64,000 bases of DNA from Conchocele bisecta (GCA_029237695.1 CM055279.1:60151530-60215529), one strand, 5' to 3'. Counted from the first letter of the stretch, positions 21,903 to 33,779 are shown. Numbers and translations are program-made. Notes: generated by a model not told the origin, from the letters alone.

Positions 21903-22300
21903 TTAGTTATTATTGAAATATAATACGACTTCAGCTATAAATAAACTTAGGCGTTTTAATTTAATCTCTGAGTGGCTGTTAAGGAGTAGCTTAAATGTTA
22001 TCACATTAGGTCGTAAATAGTAATATTTGTTTAGGTACTTCTTCCGTTGGTCCTGGAAATGGGGACATATTACCAGATAATGGAACTCATCGCCTAAATT
22101 ATTGCCATTACAAAGGTTGCATTTACGTTCCGTATGAGGTATGCCATACCATCTACCTGTTTCGATTGGGAGTTTATAATTAGCTGTTCTAAATCGTACT
22201 ATGTTCAAATACAGAGACCTTGGCAAGATATTAACATATGGTTCTATATTTGTGTTATCCTTGAAAAGGCTATATAGTTTACCTTTATTGGATGCCGATA
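21903..22300 (-). pseudogene. LINE-A ORF2, C-terminal zinc-knuckle end
   Basis: LPRSLYLNIVRFRTANYKLP is followed by ERKCNLCNGNNLGDEFHYLV and ICPHF, a C-x2-C-x8-H-x4-C knuckle typical of the C-terminus of CR1/Jockey-like LINE proteins. It ends YFNNN at 21903. Between it and the RT part (22300-22604) the frame is broken by several stops, but GRHPLSITIKARMLGFWNKI remains readable. Confidence 0.75.
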
Positions 22301-22603
22301 CTCGTGCATGCCAATTCTAAATAAATATATCGATTAATGTATGTTTTATTTTGCGGGTATCTATAGTGTGCATGTCATAGTCTAGTGAATTTCCAGTTTC
22401 ATTTAATATTTAGTTAATAACTTGTAACCATTTACAATTAGTTAACGGTTTTAGATAAATTCCATAGCTTAGATTGGTTACCATTAACTATTTTATTCCA
22501 GAATCCTAACATCCTTGCTTTAATTGTAATGGATAGCGGGTGTCTACCGAGCTCGGCATATACCATGTATTTAGGCGTTGATTTACGACTTTTAGTTCTT
22601 CAG

Positions 22604-24109
22604 TTAAAAATCAGTATGTATTCTTTCCAAAATGTCCACGTTTTCAAATCCACAAACTTCACAAGCGTACGCCAAAATTGGTAAAACTGTATGATAAAAC
22701 AATTTCAGTTGTAAATCTATCGGTAAGTCAATGTTGTTAATGCGCGTATAGAGTAAGTATGTGGCCTTTTTCGCTTGTTGTGCTATGTGTTTACGAGCAC
22801 TTAGGAAGCTGTCACTTCTATAAAAATACACTCCAAGATATTTATGCTCATTTACAATCTCTAATATTTCGTTTCCAAGTAGGAAGTTATATTTTCCGTT
22901 TTTATTTGCACCAAACACTATCACTTTAGCTTTGCTTATATTTATGTTCAGTTTCCATGTATTACAATAACGCTGAAAATCGTTTAAACATTTTTGGAAA
23001 CTAGCTTCGTCTTCCGCGATAATAATAGTGTCATCTGCATACAATCGGACTAATAACTTTAGTAGAAATGCAGAATCGTCATTTCTATGTTGAAGTTCAA
23101 CACCTTCATTATTATTTGAAGTAAAAACATTTCCAAATCGTTTAAAAATAATGAATATAATATTGGTGAGATATTTTCCCCCTGTCTCACTCCACAAAAA
23201 CTATCAAAGAATGGTGAAGTTTCGTTATTATTTGAAACACAAGTCTTAAGGCCATCATACATATTGTATACAACCCTGAAAAATAACCCATTTACACATG
23301 TCTGCAACAACTTGCGCCAACGTCCAATTCTCCATACTGAGTCAAAGGCTTGAGAAAAATCGATAAATGAACAGAATCATTTTTCCTTCTGTTTCCGAAT
23401 TATTTCTATTAATTGATGCAGCACAAAAATGTGATCAGTGGTAGAATATCCTTTCCAGAATCCAGCTTGATTATTGGAGATAAATTCATTGTATTCGAGA
23501 AAGGTATGCAACCGTTTGTTTAATAAGGAGGTAAACAATGCCAATACAGCTAAGAATCGTAATAGGTTTATAGTTTGCAGGATTTTCGACATCGCCCTTA
23601 TTTTTATATATTGGCTTAATTGTTCCAATCAGCGACGAGTCTGGCAAAATCCCGCTTTTCAACACAATATTAAAAAGTGACGCGTATATGGGGAGCATTA
23701 TTACCGTTGTAGCTTTTATATATTCGTTTAAAATTGTATCAATACCGTGAGCTGTCGAATTTTTTAATGTTTGAATAACATCTAATATCTCACTTTCCGT
23801 TATTGAACAGTTTAATATCTCGTCGTCATCGCTAATATCATAATTTACTAGTGGATCATCCTCTTCGCAGTCATAGTGTTCGGTTACATTAATATTTTTA
23901 AAATATTCGTACAATTCGTCAAGTGGTGGAGATTTATTAGTTATTTTTGTCTTTAATTTATTTAAGAATTTCCAGTATTCCTTCGGTTTACATGTGTGCA
24001 TGTTTCTTAGTTTATGTTGAGTTAATCGTTTATGCGCTTGTATATGTTTATTCATAATCTTTTTGTAATTACATGTATTGCTAAGTTCGAGTAAATTATT
24101 TTTATTCAC
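22604..24109 (-). pseudogene. LINE-A ORF2, reverse transcriptase part
   Basis: It is in frame with the endonuclease at 24109. Order of blocks: a linker with KPKEYWKFLNKLKTK; RT block 1-2 (IKPIYKNKGDVENPANYKPI, near 23620); a frameshift; NQAGFWKGYSTTDHIFVLHQ; another shift; motif A FIDFSQAFDSVW (near 23350); GVRQGENISPILYSLFLNDL; another shift; then motif C LYADDTIII (YADD at 23031-23042) and NEHKYLGVYF. The three catalytic Asp positions are present. The reverse transcriptase copies the LINE RNA at the nicked target. The breaks are single-base, and the text between them is well preserved, so the copy is young or the breaks are partly sequence errors. Confidence 0.85.
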
Positions 24110-24124
24110 GTCATTTCGGTGGAT

Positions 24125-25420
24125 TTAGAACTTTCTTCTTGCTTGATTGTATATTATTCTCGCATTTCTGCATTGATGTCCAAACCAAGGCTTATCATTG
24201 GTGCGTGCTTCATTTTCAACGTTTCGTCTAATGGGCGTAAAAGTGTTCTGAGCAGATGCGTCAACAATTGTTGATAACGATTCTGTGATATTGTTTTTTT
24301 TATCTTTAGACGGTTCCATACTGCACTTGTCTAAATCGTGTTTCAGTTTGGTAATAGCGGCTGAACTAACATTGTTAACGAAGTATACAGTTTTATTCTC
24401 ATTCCACTTGACTGTATGTTTTTCCGGTGAATTTTTAGTGGATTTATTAGCTTCATTGTTTGTTAGATGCTTCAATTGTAATCTCATTTTTAATAATGAA
24501 TGACCATCGGAGAACAGTGCATCCATATCTAAGACTTCGAAATCGTCAATGAATTTGATACACGGATGAGTAACCATTGTATAATCTATAAGTGATTGAT
24601 TTTTAAAAGTAAGTTTTCCTATACCCTTATCTTTACCAATACGGCCGTTCAGAATGAATACATTATTATTATTACAAAAATCAATCAATCTGCATCCAGA
24701 GGCATTGTTCTTCTTATCACATGCTTTTCGATCTATCAGTATGCTATGTTTGTCTAAATTGGACACACAATCGAAGAAATTGATTGTTTCGTCATCAAAA
24801 CTAAAATAGTTAGATAAAAAATTGTCTGATACTGTATGATCAGATAAATCTGCTGTTCTACCGTTTGTATCGCCAGTCAGTATGACGTGACTGTATGAAC
24901 TACACATGTTTGTTATTTCCATTTCTAACTGCATCATCTGATCGTCATTGAAAAAGTTCGGGGGAATATACAGTACTCCTATAATAATGTCATCAGCATT
25001 TGTGTAGCATTTTCACAATTTAATCCATGACACATATTCACAGTCTGTATTTAAATAATCCATATGGCATAGTAAATTATTCCTTACAAATATTCCTATG
25101 TCACCTGATTTCCGGGCACATTTTTGTTTTCTGGGTTTGGACAAGAATGTGTAATTAGGGATGGAAATAGTATCAAATGAATCAAGTTTTGTTTCAGTTA
25201 TACACAGAAAGTCATATTCGTTCAACAAGTCTGTAAATTCAGGGTATAGACAACGTGTTTTCAGGCCACAATTGTTCAAAGTTCCAACATTTATTAATTT
25301 CTCCCGTAATTCCTAGTGAGAATGGTTTAACCTCAATATCGCGCATTTGGTCAATAATGTCTACTCTCTGGTTCTTCGCACGGGAAACACTGACCGATGG
25401 AGAACGACTGTCACATGACT
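24125..25420 (-). pseudogene. LINE-A ORF2, endonuclease part
   Basis: This is an APE-like (exonuclease-endonuclease-phosphatase fold) domain that nicks target DNA. Seen: NNCGLKTRCLYPEF, LCITETKLDSFD (catalytic E), DIGIFVRNNLL, HVILTGDTNGR (D/N near 24870), SLIDYTMV and FSDGHSLL (the S-D-H motif, here SDGH, near 24510). The frame is the same from 25279 through 24125 except for a TGA at 25013-25015 just after YVSWIKL, and a TAA at 24125-24127 after the Arg-rich RRKF. Upstream of 25279 a one-base shift separates the N-terminal KLINVGTL start. Confidence 0.8.
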
Positions 25421-25612
25421 GCCTCACGAAGAGCGAAGAGCCTGGTTCTTTCGATTTGAGGATGTTGGAAGGAGCAGAAGACTTGTGTATGGACTGCTTG
25501 TTTGGGATATGTGGTGGTAAGTAAGGTGCGCTTTTCAGTGTCTTGTCACGGCTATTGTCAGTTTGACGAGATGGCGTACAATGTGTGCCTGCGACCAGGT
25601 TAGTAGGTCGCT

Positions 25613-26815
25613 CTAACTAATGGGAAAAACTTGGTCACTCGGAGTATTTACCTGGCTATTGTTCGGATTGGAATGTGTAAACAATCGTGGTGGAGCAGAC
25701 GACAATGGGTTGGACACTGAATTTACGCTCGGGAAACTTTTCACTGGGGCATTGTGTGGGATAAATTTGGGGCCGGAAGTGATGTCGGGCCGATTCACCA
25801 CACCTGTCTGTTGGTGTTCGGCTGGTGGTTGCAATCTCCGCAATATTGTGGCGTTGTGGACTCTGTGGTGTAGTTGGATTGCTTCTACGCTGGCTCAAAT
25901 ATGTTGCCGTTGGCTGGTTTCCAATATATACATTATAGTTCACCGATGTGGCTGAAGGGGGCAAACTGGGGTTGGGAGTGTCTTGAATGTTTAAATATGG
26001 CAACCTGGTATCCCGGCTACCAGACATAATACGATACCAGTCAGGGAATTCGTCTTGGACAGTAACGCCGTTTACCACTAGCCATATATTGTATGGACAC
26101 TCTCGATCCTGTATTTGCTTTTGCTTCCTTGAATTTTGGCCATATAAGCCTACGAGCGTCAACAATTTCACGAGGATAATCGCGATCAATGACATATGGG
26201 GTTCCCCGTAAATCACGGAACTCTACAATGATGTCACGTGCATACAGTTGCACGCTGTAAATACATGTTGTCGTCATCTATTTGTAGATCATTCACTAGG
26301 AACTCTCTGACGATACCAAAACCGTTGTCACCCCTTGGCATGGACATATTCCTCAATATGAGATTATTACACCTACCCCGGGCTTCAATGTCTATGGATG
26401 TGTAAAATAGTAGGCGTATCCTGCCCATGGATCTGTTTGTGGCATTCGCCATGTTAGAAACATCAGAGCGCGTACGTTGTAAATATTCATGTAACAAGTC
26501 CATACATTTGTTGGTGTTGCTCTGTTGTTGATTATTTTTTTGTAGGTCATTATATATTAAGGTGAAATTCTCCTCCATGCTGACGTGTGCAAAATCGAGA
26601 CCAAAATTGTTCAAAATACTCCCACCATGCTGACCACTAGGCTGACCTCGACTTTGCTGGTTTTTTACCAATGTGAAATCACCCTCACTACCACCCGTCA
26701 TTTCAGATTGAAGAGGTTCGAAACTGTTTTGTATGTCCAGCGAATAATCCATCGCGTTTGCCATAATGTACAATCCAAACGCAAAAACAGTTATAGTACC
26801 ATACACACTGATCAT
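25613..26815 (-). pseudogene. LINE-A ORF1 (nucleic-acid-binding protein)
   Basis: Three overlapping minus-strand frames make up one gene. The first starts at 26815, or more likely at the Met at 26764, and has a Gln/Asn-rich N-terminal half. It then has RCNNLILRNMSMPRGDNGFG and FLVNDLQIDDDNMYLQRA, the RRM-like core of L1-type ORF1 proteins. After a frameshift near 26240 comes RDIIVEFRDLRGTPYVIDRD and PREIVDARRLIWPKFKEAKA, the C-terminal-domain pattern. After a second shift comes VNGVTVQDEFPDWYRIMSGS, followed by a Pro/Ser/Asn-rich tail with a third shift near 25840. Such proteins coat the LINE RNA and act as chaperones. The order of blocks is complete; only the frame breaks inactivate it. Confidence 0.75.
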
Positions 26816-26949
26816 TCATATCACAAAATATGTCCTGCCTTTGTGTTCATTCACTGTAGATTACCGATTATTGACGATTTCATGCACCGTGAAATATTTA
26901 ACAAACATTGGCCGCCATAAATGTTGTTGTCCAGAAATCAATTCTCTTT

Positions 26950-28590
26950 TCTAGATCATGGTGATTAGGTAGGATTAGGAATGTATGTAACTATAATTTA
27001 ATTATGTACATCACACTCGCTAGACATTAGTGACTCAGATATTACATTCGCCACTTAATTTCATTTGACCAATCCGTAATATGTCACTAAAAACTCAAAA
27101 TACACGTAAACGAGTCTGGGTTCCCTCACTCTAATCCCTGCCCAGCCATACTATACTATATCACACTCCGATAAGCTGATGGGTGATATATGAGGCATCA
27201 AATTATAGGATACCATACCTGCATAAATTCTCCTATATTTGGCGCACACTTTTGGAGCATGAATAAAATGCAACATTTATCTAAATTCATAAATATAAAC
27301 CAGGCCGACGACCATCGGCCGGATATGGAAGGCGTGCGAGTTAATGTCCACCCATAAATATAAGCTGCATGAATGAATGCTAATTACCACTGGCACATAT
27401 GCTCTCAGTGAGCAGTCACATATTGGGCTATTAGCCAAAAATGGAACACCCTTTGGGATTTTTGCAGACACATTTTATTCTGAAACTTCATTCAATTACG
27501 AGTGTTATGTCGGATGTCTGCGGTCTGTAACCCACCGGATGAATGCTTGGTACCATTACGAAGTATACCACCCTCGGCCGTTTCGCAATTGGGAAAAATC
27601 TCATTTGTCATTGAAATTCGACCGTTTTTTATCATTATAAACAACTGATCTCATATTAACAGTTTTATATGTTTTCTGACGTGCTCATAACTATACAATA
27701 GAAGAAAGTTCAATTAAATTATATCCCTAGTTCAGATGAAGAAGTTTGCACATTTTATTACCCCACCCAATAAATGCAAATGGCAAAACAACTACCAAAT
27801 GACTTCATAAAAAGTATGGTGCTTTTGTATTTTCTCTGTGTCAATGATGCCTAGTAGTGTTCATTTGACATGTCAATTTTCATATATGTCGATTATCTGC
27901 TGTATACAGTATATGGTAAAATGTTAAAAACAAAGTATGGTTCATCATTCCCAAACCCACAAAGTTTACAATGGGAATTTTACATGTAATGGTTTTCATT
28001 TATGATATGCACTGTCACTTACTTATACATTGATTAAATACATATGCAACTACGTATGCACTACTAATAACTATCAGTGCTCACTTCAGATACAGTGTGT
28101 CGAGTGTTCGTCCGTCTGTCAGCCCGTTTCGCTTTTAATTAGTGAAGGTAACGACTACGCTATGTGTCACATTATGTAAATCTTCCTCGGCGTCTATTAA
28201 TTGTATCAATGGTACTTGTACGTACTAGTGTTTGTAATATATGTTTGGGACGGTGACACGGCACGGCACTCTATAGTCCACTCACAATAAAGCGCTGTTG
28301 GGGCATCATATGAAAATCATATCAATCAAGTCCGTATAGTGTGCACTATGTGTACGATAACATACTGTTGATATATTAACTATTGGCTTCATTCGTAATA
28401 TGTATTCCCCTACACGGGTCTCGTGGAATCATCACATGCCCATGACGGGTCCTATGATCCGCGTGTCGAAGTTCAGAAACTACTCGGTAATCACGATCAA
28501 CAGACATGACATAGAGCAGGAACTCCCGTTGGAATGCGTAGCAGTAGTATATCCAACGAAGCAAACGAAATTAAATGGACAACGAAGTTA
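26950..28590. other. No supported gene
   Basis: AT-rich. An 87-codon plus frame at 27377-27640 has no family resemblance. No repeats of the window families were found. The LINE-A 5' UTR may reach into its left edge. Confidence 0.35.
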
Positions 28591-28599
28591 AGTGATCGT

Positions 28600-28800
28600 T
28601 TTGTACAACGATGTGCATATATATGATTACATGTATAGTTTGCTTTTTTCTGTTTTGTGCGCGAACACTATGTTTTCGCTTAAACCCCAACTATTTAAAC
28701 GTATGTCGTTTCTTGCAACGCATCGTTTTCTAATTATATAAAAGCGAAAATGTGACAATGACTAGTAAACGATGGGTAAATGTTCGTTTGTGGAACTAGG
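28600..28800. mobile_element. Family I repeat, copy 1
   Basis: GATCGTTTTGTACAACGATG ... GCGCGAACACTATGTTTTCG ... ACGATGGGTAAATGTTCGTT TGTGGAAC. It shares order and motifs with 56060-56335 (GATCGTTTTGCACAACGATG ... CGTTCGTTGTGAAAC) and in part with 51205-51340. Confidence 0.5.
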
Positions 28801-29049
28801 AAAATAAAGCCGGGTTGTATTACGAATCTCATATACATACAAATAGCATTACTCGTAATGCATTCTAAATTAACATTACATGTGATATATGACCCATGCC
28901 ATTGCTCTATCGGTGTGCAGTTTATAACGGAAAGATTGATGGCAACGTCCATTAATGTCCATTTCTAATCATCACATCGACATTTACAATCTATGTGGCC
29001 GAGTGCCATCCATCAAACCCAGGAATGAACATGTACACGGCATAGGCAC

Positions 29050-29398
29050 TTTGTGGTATCAAGGACAAAAATCTGCTTAAATCATACCCATTTATACCCT
29101 GATATTAAATATGTAGAAGGTAGGACACTCGCCATCTTTTCAACCAACGGAAGTGGTACTAGTGTACCTTGGGCTCGGCTCGCTAATTTCAGTAATTGTA
29201 ACGCGCGAGAAGGCCGGTACCAGCAGGGTCCCGGCCTTCCCGCGCGTTACAATTACTGAAATTAGCGAGCCGGGCCCAATGTAAATACTCCACTTCCGGT
29301 GGTTTAAAACATGGCAAGTATCCTACCTCCTAGATATTTAATATCAGGGTATAATTGGGTATGATTTAAATAGGCTATTCTCGTTCATACCACAAAGT
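29050..29398. mobile_element. Large foldback element with CpG-rich core
   Basis: The arms are almost self-complementary over about 170 bp: outer TTTGTGGTATCAAGG / TCATACCACAAAG, middle TATACCCTGATATTAAATAT / inverse, inner TCGGCTCGCTAATTTCAGTA and ATTGTAACGCGCGAGAAGGC, tip CCGGTACCAGCAGGGTCCCGG. There is no ORF beyond readthrough. Single copy in this window. Confidence 0.75.
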
Positions 29399-29471
29399 GG
29401 TACACGGCTGAACATGTAGTCTACATGTATCGGAGGCGAAACGTTGCGACGTTGTCAATTAACGCCCACAA

Positions 29472-29612
29472 CATGTAGCTGTGACCGGAGAAAACCTCTT
29501 ATGAAGTTTGAGACCAGTGCAGATCCAGATCAGCATGTGCATCCGCACAGTTTGATCAGGATCTGCACTGTTCGCCATTCATGCAATGAAAAACCCGCCA
29601 TGATTCTAACCA
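29472..29612. mobile_element. Family C, left half
   Basis: ATGTAGCTGTGACCGGAGAA ... CAGATCCAGATCAGCATGTG ... GATCAGGATCTGCACTGTTC, then it breaks into a minisatellite at CCAGTAATGG. Confidence 0.65.
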
Positions 29613-29775
29613 GTAATGGAGATCATTATCAGTAATGGAGATCATTATAAGGATCATTATCAGTTATGGAGATCATTATCTGTAATGGAGATCATTATCA
29701 GTAATGGAGATCGTTATCAGTAATGGAGATCATAGTAATGGAGATCGTTATCAGTAATGGAGATCATTATCAGGT
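29613..29775. repeat. Minisatellite, 19-bp unit
   Basis: About nine units of GGAGATCATTATCAGTAAT with point changes (CATT to CGTT, CAGT to CTGT) and a few shortened units. It begins inside family C, where the sequence normally has a GTTATCAGG segment, and ends GATCATTATCAGGTTACA. That suggests expansion of a native family C motif. Confidence 0.85.
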
Positions 29776-30437
29776 TACAAGAGTTTACTATTTGAACATT
29801 TTTTTTCCATTTTTCTCCATATATAGTGCGATCAATTAAAGTGCTATACTGTACTCGTATATATTCAATTATGTATATTATAACTTCGCCTTATATTGTC
29901 TAAGAAAGCAACATAAATAGAAACGTAAACGCAGGGCCTTTCAATATTCGACCCAGGTAACAAACATAACCGACATTAAAGGTAAATGCCCACTCAGTAG
30001 GCACACAATGTTCTTTATAGGAATTAAATAAGTGTATCATTGAGTCACTATTCCACCATTTCTAAAGATTACGAGTGCCCGATATACAGATATAATCATT
30101 TAGTAATATTTATTTTACTGATAGTGACTCGCGGTGGTATCAGGCTATTTTCATATGCAAATGAGGCATGGTATTTTTTAATTATTTATACTAATTAAAT
30201 GTGTCACCTGAAAGAAATAATATTTTCGACAGATTATAAAGTATGGTAATTGCACATTACATGCAAATAATAAATACAGAGTATACATGTAAATAATAAT
30301 GTCCGTTAACATTTTAAGGAAACACGGTTATCGCCCCTGATATCAGTGTGGAAAGTTACGTCTAATTTAAAATGTATAATAATGTCAATCAATACGTTGG
30401 GAAATGGTGAATGAATGGCGAATCGATGTTTGAACTA
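29775..30437. other. AT-rich stretch with TTAA-MITE relatives
   Basis: From 29978 (TTAAAGGTAAATGCC) to about 30420 are motifs shared with the MITE at 15072-15275 (AATGTATAATAATGTCAATC, AATGGTGAATGAATG). The right end was not found. The remainder is without features. Confidence 0.4.
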
Positions 30438-30441
30438 TTAA

Positions 30442-30679
30442 CCCTTTTAACCCGAACGTCAATTATAGCGGCGTTGGCAAAGAGTGCAGATCGAGATGAG
30501 CCGACTCATAGCTAGCCGTCTCATCAGGATCTGCACTTTTTGCAAGTACTGTTCATATTTTTTAGAACAAAAACACCCTATTTTCGTCAATGGACTAATA
30601 GAAAATTGTTCTATGACGATTGGATTGGTAGGAAAATTAGCTTACCACAGTCCATCACAGTCACTTAGGGTTGAATGGG
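30442..30679. mobile_element. piggyBac-like MITE, copy 2
   Basis: CCCTTTTAACCCGAACG at the left and CTTAGGGTTGAATGGG at the right, with TTAA on both sides (30438-30441 and 30680-30683). The internal GATGAGCCGACTCATAGCTA and GTCTCATCAGGATCTGCACT match the copy at 3330. It is 238 bp against 237 bp there. Confidence 0.8.
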
Positions 30680-30778
30680 TTAAACGTTTTTCACGAGGTA
30701 TTCACCCGTGACCGATCTAGCTTATACACGTAACTTTCCGATGTGTGAATCAGCGAACTATCGAGTATATGATCTGAT

Positions 30779-31093
30779 AAATAGAGAAAACGGGATGGGC
30801 GAAGGAAACGGGATGGGCGATGCTCTGCCGAGCACATCCCGTTTCCGTGCTGCGCCAGATATTTTCCCCATTAATGGCACTAACCTACTATTCTATTTAT
30901 CCCGTCAACACCTACAAATAGCTTTAAAATGCAAAACAAATAACTCCAGCCGCATCGTCAAAATCGGAGAATCGACTAGTCTGACAACCGCACATATTCA
31001 TACGCAGTGATTAGGTAGTAGTGACAGGATATCAAAAAGGTTTCACGGCATCGTGTTTGACGGCACGTACGCACTGTGTTGACGGGATAAAAC
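30779..31093. mobile_element. MITE family D, short head
   Basis: AAACGGGATGGGCGA is present twice at the left, then the hairpin second arm (CCGTGCTGCGCCAGATATTT) and a full tail from TTTATCCCGTCAACACC to GTTGACGGGATAAAA. Confidence 0.75.
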
Positions 31094-31313
31094 TTGTTTA
31101 ACTGTCAGAACAAGACATTCCCGACAATACAACACAGAATTAGTTGTTTTCTGGGAGAATATATCTGCCGCCAGTACGTAATTTGAACTGTACTAAGTCA
31201 GACTTCGTGCCAAACGGCTCGCGTAATTTCAAGTTACGGATCCTGAATTATTAGGCTATATTAATTTTCAGATAAAACAATCCGATACCGTCGTATGCAC
31301 TGACCTTACTGAA

Positions 31314-31560
31314 ATGTGGCTGTGACTGGAGAAATTCGGCTTATGTCACTTGTGACCAATATAGCTCCTGCTCAAACAGCAAAACCCATGCAGCATGTTA
31401 ACGGTCTACATTGTATATTAATTATGAGAAGCATTACTGGTGTTTCATTGACGAAATGACGAACAGTGCATATATTTGATTACACTGTGCGGATGCACAA
31501 GCTGATCGGGATCTACGCTGTCCACAAAACCCATACGCCCCATAACCCACAGTCACAAAT
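31314..31560. mobile_element. MITE family C copy
   Basis: ATGTGGCTGTGACTGGAGAA to a degraded right end (CATAACCCACAGTCACAAAT). The interior has GTTTCATTGACGAAATGACG and GATCGGGATCTACGCTGTCC. Confidence 0.75.
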
Positions 31561-31642
31561 GATGCTTACCAGAAACAGACGTCGTACAGATTGAACTAAA
31601 CACAAATATGCCTCTTCTGATAATTCCGACATAAACGATATA

Positions 31643-31882
31643 ATGTGGCTGTCACTGGTTACATTATGCGTTTTTCGATAAGTGTGGATCCAAACCAGCT
31701 GTCCATCCGCACAGTCTGATCTGGATCTGCACTGTTCGCCATTCCATCAAATAAACGCCCGTCATGCTTCTAACGAGCAACTTAGGTCGTTATCAGGCTA
31801 CAGGAGTATGCTGTGTGATCTGAATCTACAGTTTACATTAATAACACATCCCATAAGCCCCATTTCCCCAGTCACAGCCACA
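31643..31882. mobile_element. MITE family C copy
   Basis: ATGTGGCTGTCACTGGTTAC to CCCCAGTCACAGCCACAT, about 240 bp. It lies 83 bases from the previous copy in the same orientation. Confidence 0.75.
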
Positions 31883-32117
31883 TCTACATAGTTTATACAT
31901 AAACATAGGGATATGACACCCGGCAAGTGCATTTGGATATTATTATTATCACGTGACGAGATGATGGTATAAAACGCAGAGGAATTCCTACAGTTTTCCG
32001 AGCTCATACTGATAACCGTAATAAAAAAACACCCTTGTGAGACGGATTTTCACCAAAATTGCAAAGTATATTTATCTTGATAACTACACTTTGAGGGAGA
32101 AATACTTATCCCATGAT

Positions 32118-32475
32118 AATTCCAGCACAAAAATATTTACACAATTCCCTAACATTTGATTGGTCCGTAGCAAGTCTCTGTCCAACATTTATATCCCAGT
32201 AAACGCCCATGCCGAACTACTTTCCGTAATCGTCAGGCGCAGTTAAAATAATTCTTAAGAAAACGGAAAATAAACACATTTTCTTGATGAATTTATTTCA
32301 AATGCTAGAATTATAAGGAATTAATGGCCTTTTTTTCGAATTTATCTGGGATATAAACTTGGAAAGTCGCGGAATACTGGACGAGGCCTTCCGGCCTTCG
32401 TCCAGTATTCCCGCGACTTTTCCAAGTTTAAACCCCGATAAATTCCACAAAAATGCCATTCATTCCTATAATGTC
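32118..32475 (-). mobile_element. Foldback family E, copy 3 (inverted)
   Basis: It starts ATAATTCCAGCACAAAAATA, with CCTAACATTTGATTGGTCCG. The hairpin (tip GGCCTTCCGGCC) ends at ATTCATTCCTATAAT. Small deletions in one arm (GGAAAGTCGCGGAATACTGG) make the hairpin imperfect. A partial family H tail motif lies just left at 32045-32100. Confidence 0.8.
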
Positions 32476-32530
32476 CCGTTTATAGAGGTTATACTGTAAA
32501 TTGTTTCATGTACCTGTACCTGTATTGTAC

Positions 32531-32964
32531 CATGGGCGGATTCAGGGGGGGGGGGGGCGGACCCGGCGCACGCCCCCCTAAAATTCGCCGAGTAAAGATT
32601 TTTTACAAGTTACAAGCACGTTTCATGCCAAGTGCCATGTTTTCCATGCATTTTTTCGGTCGTTTTCTTATTGTTTCAAAATTTAAACGTTTTCAATCAA
32701 AAATCATGTCTAAACATACTGTGACAGTGTCAATATTTTTGCTCCAAAATGCGCCAGAACGCAGGAAATGCGATGTAGATTTGCAAAAGTTTCCGGGTGG
32801 GAATGCTCTCCCGGATCCCCCCCCCCCCCCCTATCGCTATCTCGACTATTTTGCAATACTTGACTATATTATCGAACGAGCTTAGCTCGTTCGATAATAA
32901 TAGTCAAGTATTGCAAAATAGTTACGCCCTCCCCCCCTAACCCGAAATCCTAGATCCGCGCCTG
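32531..32964. mobile_element. hAT-like MITE with poly-G end and inner hairpin
   Basis: The left CATGGGCGGATTCAGG and the right inverse CAGGCGCGGATCTAGG are typical of hAT-like termini. A G-run of about 12 follows the left end, and a C-run of 14 lies at about 32818-32831. Near the right is a perfect hairpin, TTTTGCAATACTTGACTATA with tip CGAACGAGCTTAGCTCGTTCG. A 125-codon frame reads across it and is not a gene. No target duplication was found. Confidence 0.6.
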
Positions 32965-33079
32965 TGCAAATTGCCCAGTGCCTTTTATAAATGTGCAAAT
33001 ATGTATTAGGAACTTCCAATGTGAATGCAAAAAGACGATACGACGAATGCATTAGGCTTACACCGAGTCAAACACGATA

Positions 33080-33300
33080 TACAATGAAACCTCTCTAAAC
33101 CTGACACCCTGGGAGGTCCCCAGGGTGTCCGGTTTAGAGAGGTTTCACTGTAAATCAGGCATTCGATCATTCTGAGTCATGGTTGTGTGTTAGGCGATCA
33201 TGCAACAGACATTACCACCTGAGATAAATGACCAAGAAACTCATCAAACATAAGATCACAAATGTTTTCGTGGTGTCCGGTTTAGAGGGGTTCCACTATA
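33080..33300. mobile_element. MITE family F copy
   Basis: A perfect hairpin lies at 33080-33152 (TACAATGAAACCTCTCTAAA to its inverse). A second terminal motif, GGTTTAGAGGGGTTCCACTA, lies at 33280-33300, giving the full family length of about 220 bp. Confidence 0.75.
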
Positions 33301-33470
33301 ATAAACATACATACAAGTAGCATGTTATAATAAAAGAAGTATATGTACACACGACAATGAGTGAGCGAGATTAAAACAAATGCTGAGTTGGTCAGTCAGT
33401 CAGAAATATTGCGGTTGCTCTATGTAATCCCATACCATTCCATAATACATATTGTAACTATTAATCTACG

Positions 33471-33775
33471 TAGAGAATAGTAGGTTAGTGCCGTGAATGG
33501 GAAAACATATCTGGCAAGGCTTATGAAACGGGATGGGCGAGGCTTTACGAGCACATCCCGTTTCTATGCCGCGCCAGATATTTATTCCCTTTCACGGCAC
33601 TAACCTACTATTCTATTTATCCCGTCAACACCTGCAAATGGCTTTAAAATGCAAAAACTAACCACAGCCACCGCACATATTCATACGCAGTGTTTAGGTC
33701 GTATTGCCAGGATATCAACAATGTTTCACGGCACCGTGTTTCACGGCACGTACGCAATGTATTGACGGGATAAAT
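33471..33775. mobile_element. MITE family D, complete copy
   Basis: TAGAGAATAGTAGGTTAGTG, hairpin tip GAGGCTTTACGAGCAC, inverse arm, then the tail ending TATTGACGGGATAAA. It lacks the second hairpin found in the chimeric subfamily. Confidence 0.8.
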
Positions 33776-33779
33776 GTAC

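Larger units (their letters stand above)
21903..26930 (-). mobile_element. LINE-A: near full-length non-LTR retrotransposon
   Basis: On the minus strand from about 26.9 kb down to 21.9 kb: an ORF1 with an L1-like RNA-binding core, then ORF2 with an APE-type endonuclease, reverse transcriptase and a C-terminal Cys-rich zinc-knuckle. Lesions are a few single-base frameshifts, in-frame stops and a degraded region before the tail. The exact 5' and 3' ends, target duplications and poly(A) are not resolved. It is a copy-and-paste element acting through an RNA intermediate, and this copy is inactive. The clade (CR1/L2/Jockey-like) is not certain. Confidence 0.85.

Noticed and set aside
32508..32885. 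125-codon ORF in the hAT-like MITE
   Set aside because: It starts outside the element, crosses poly-G and poly-C runs and shows no domain.
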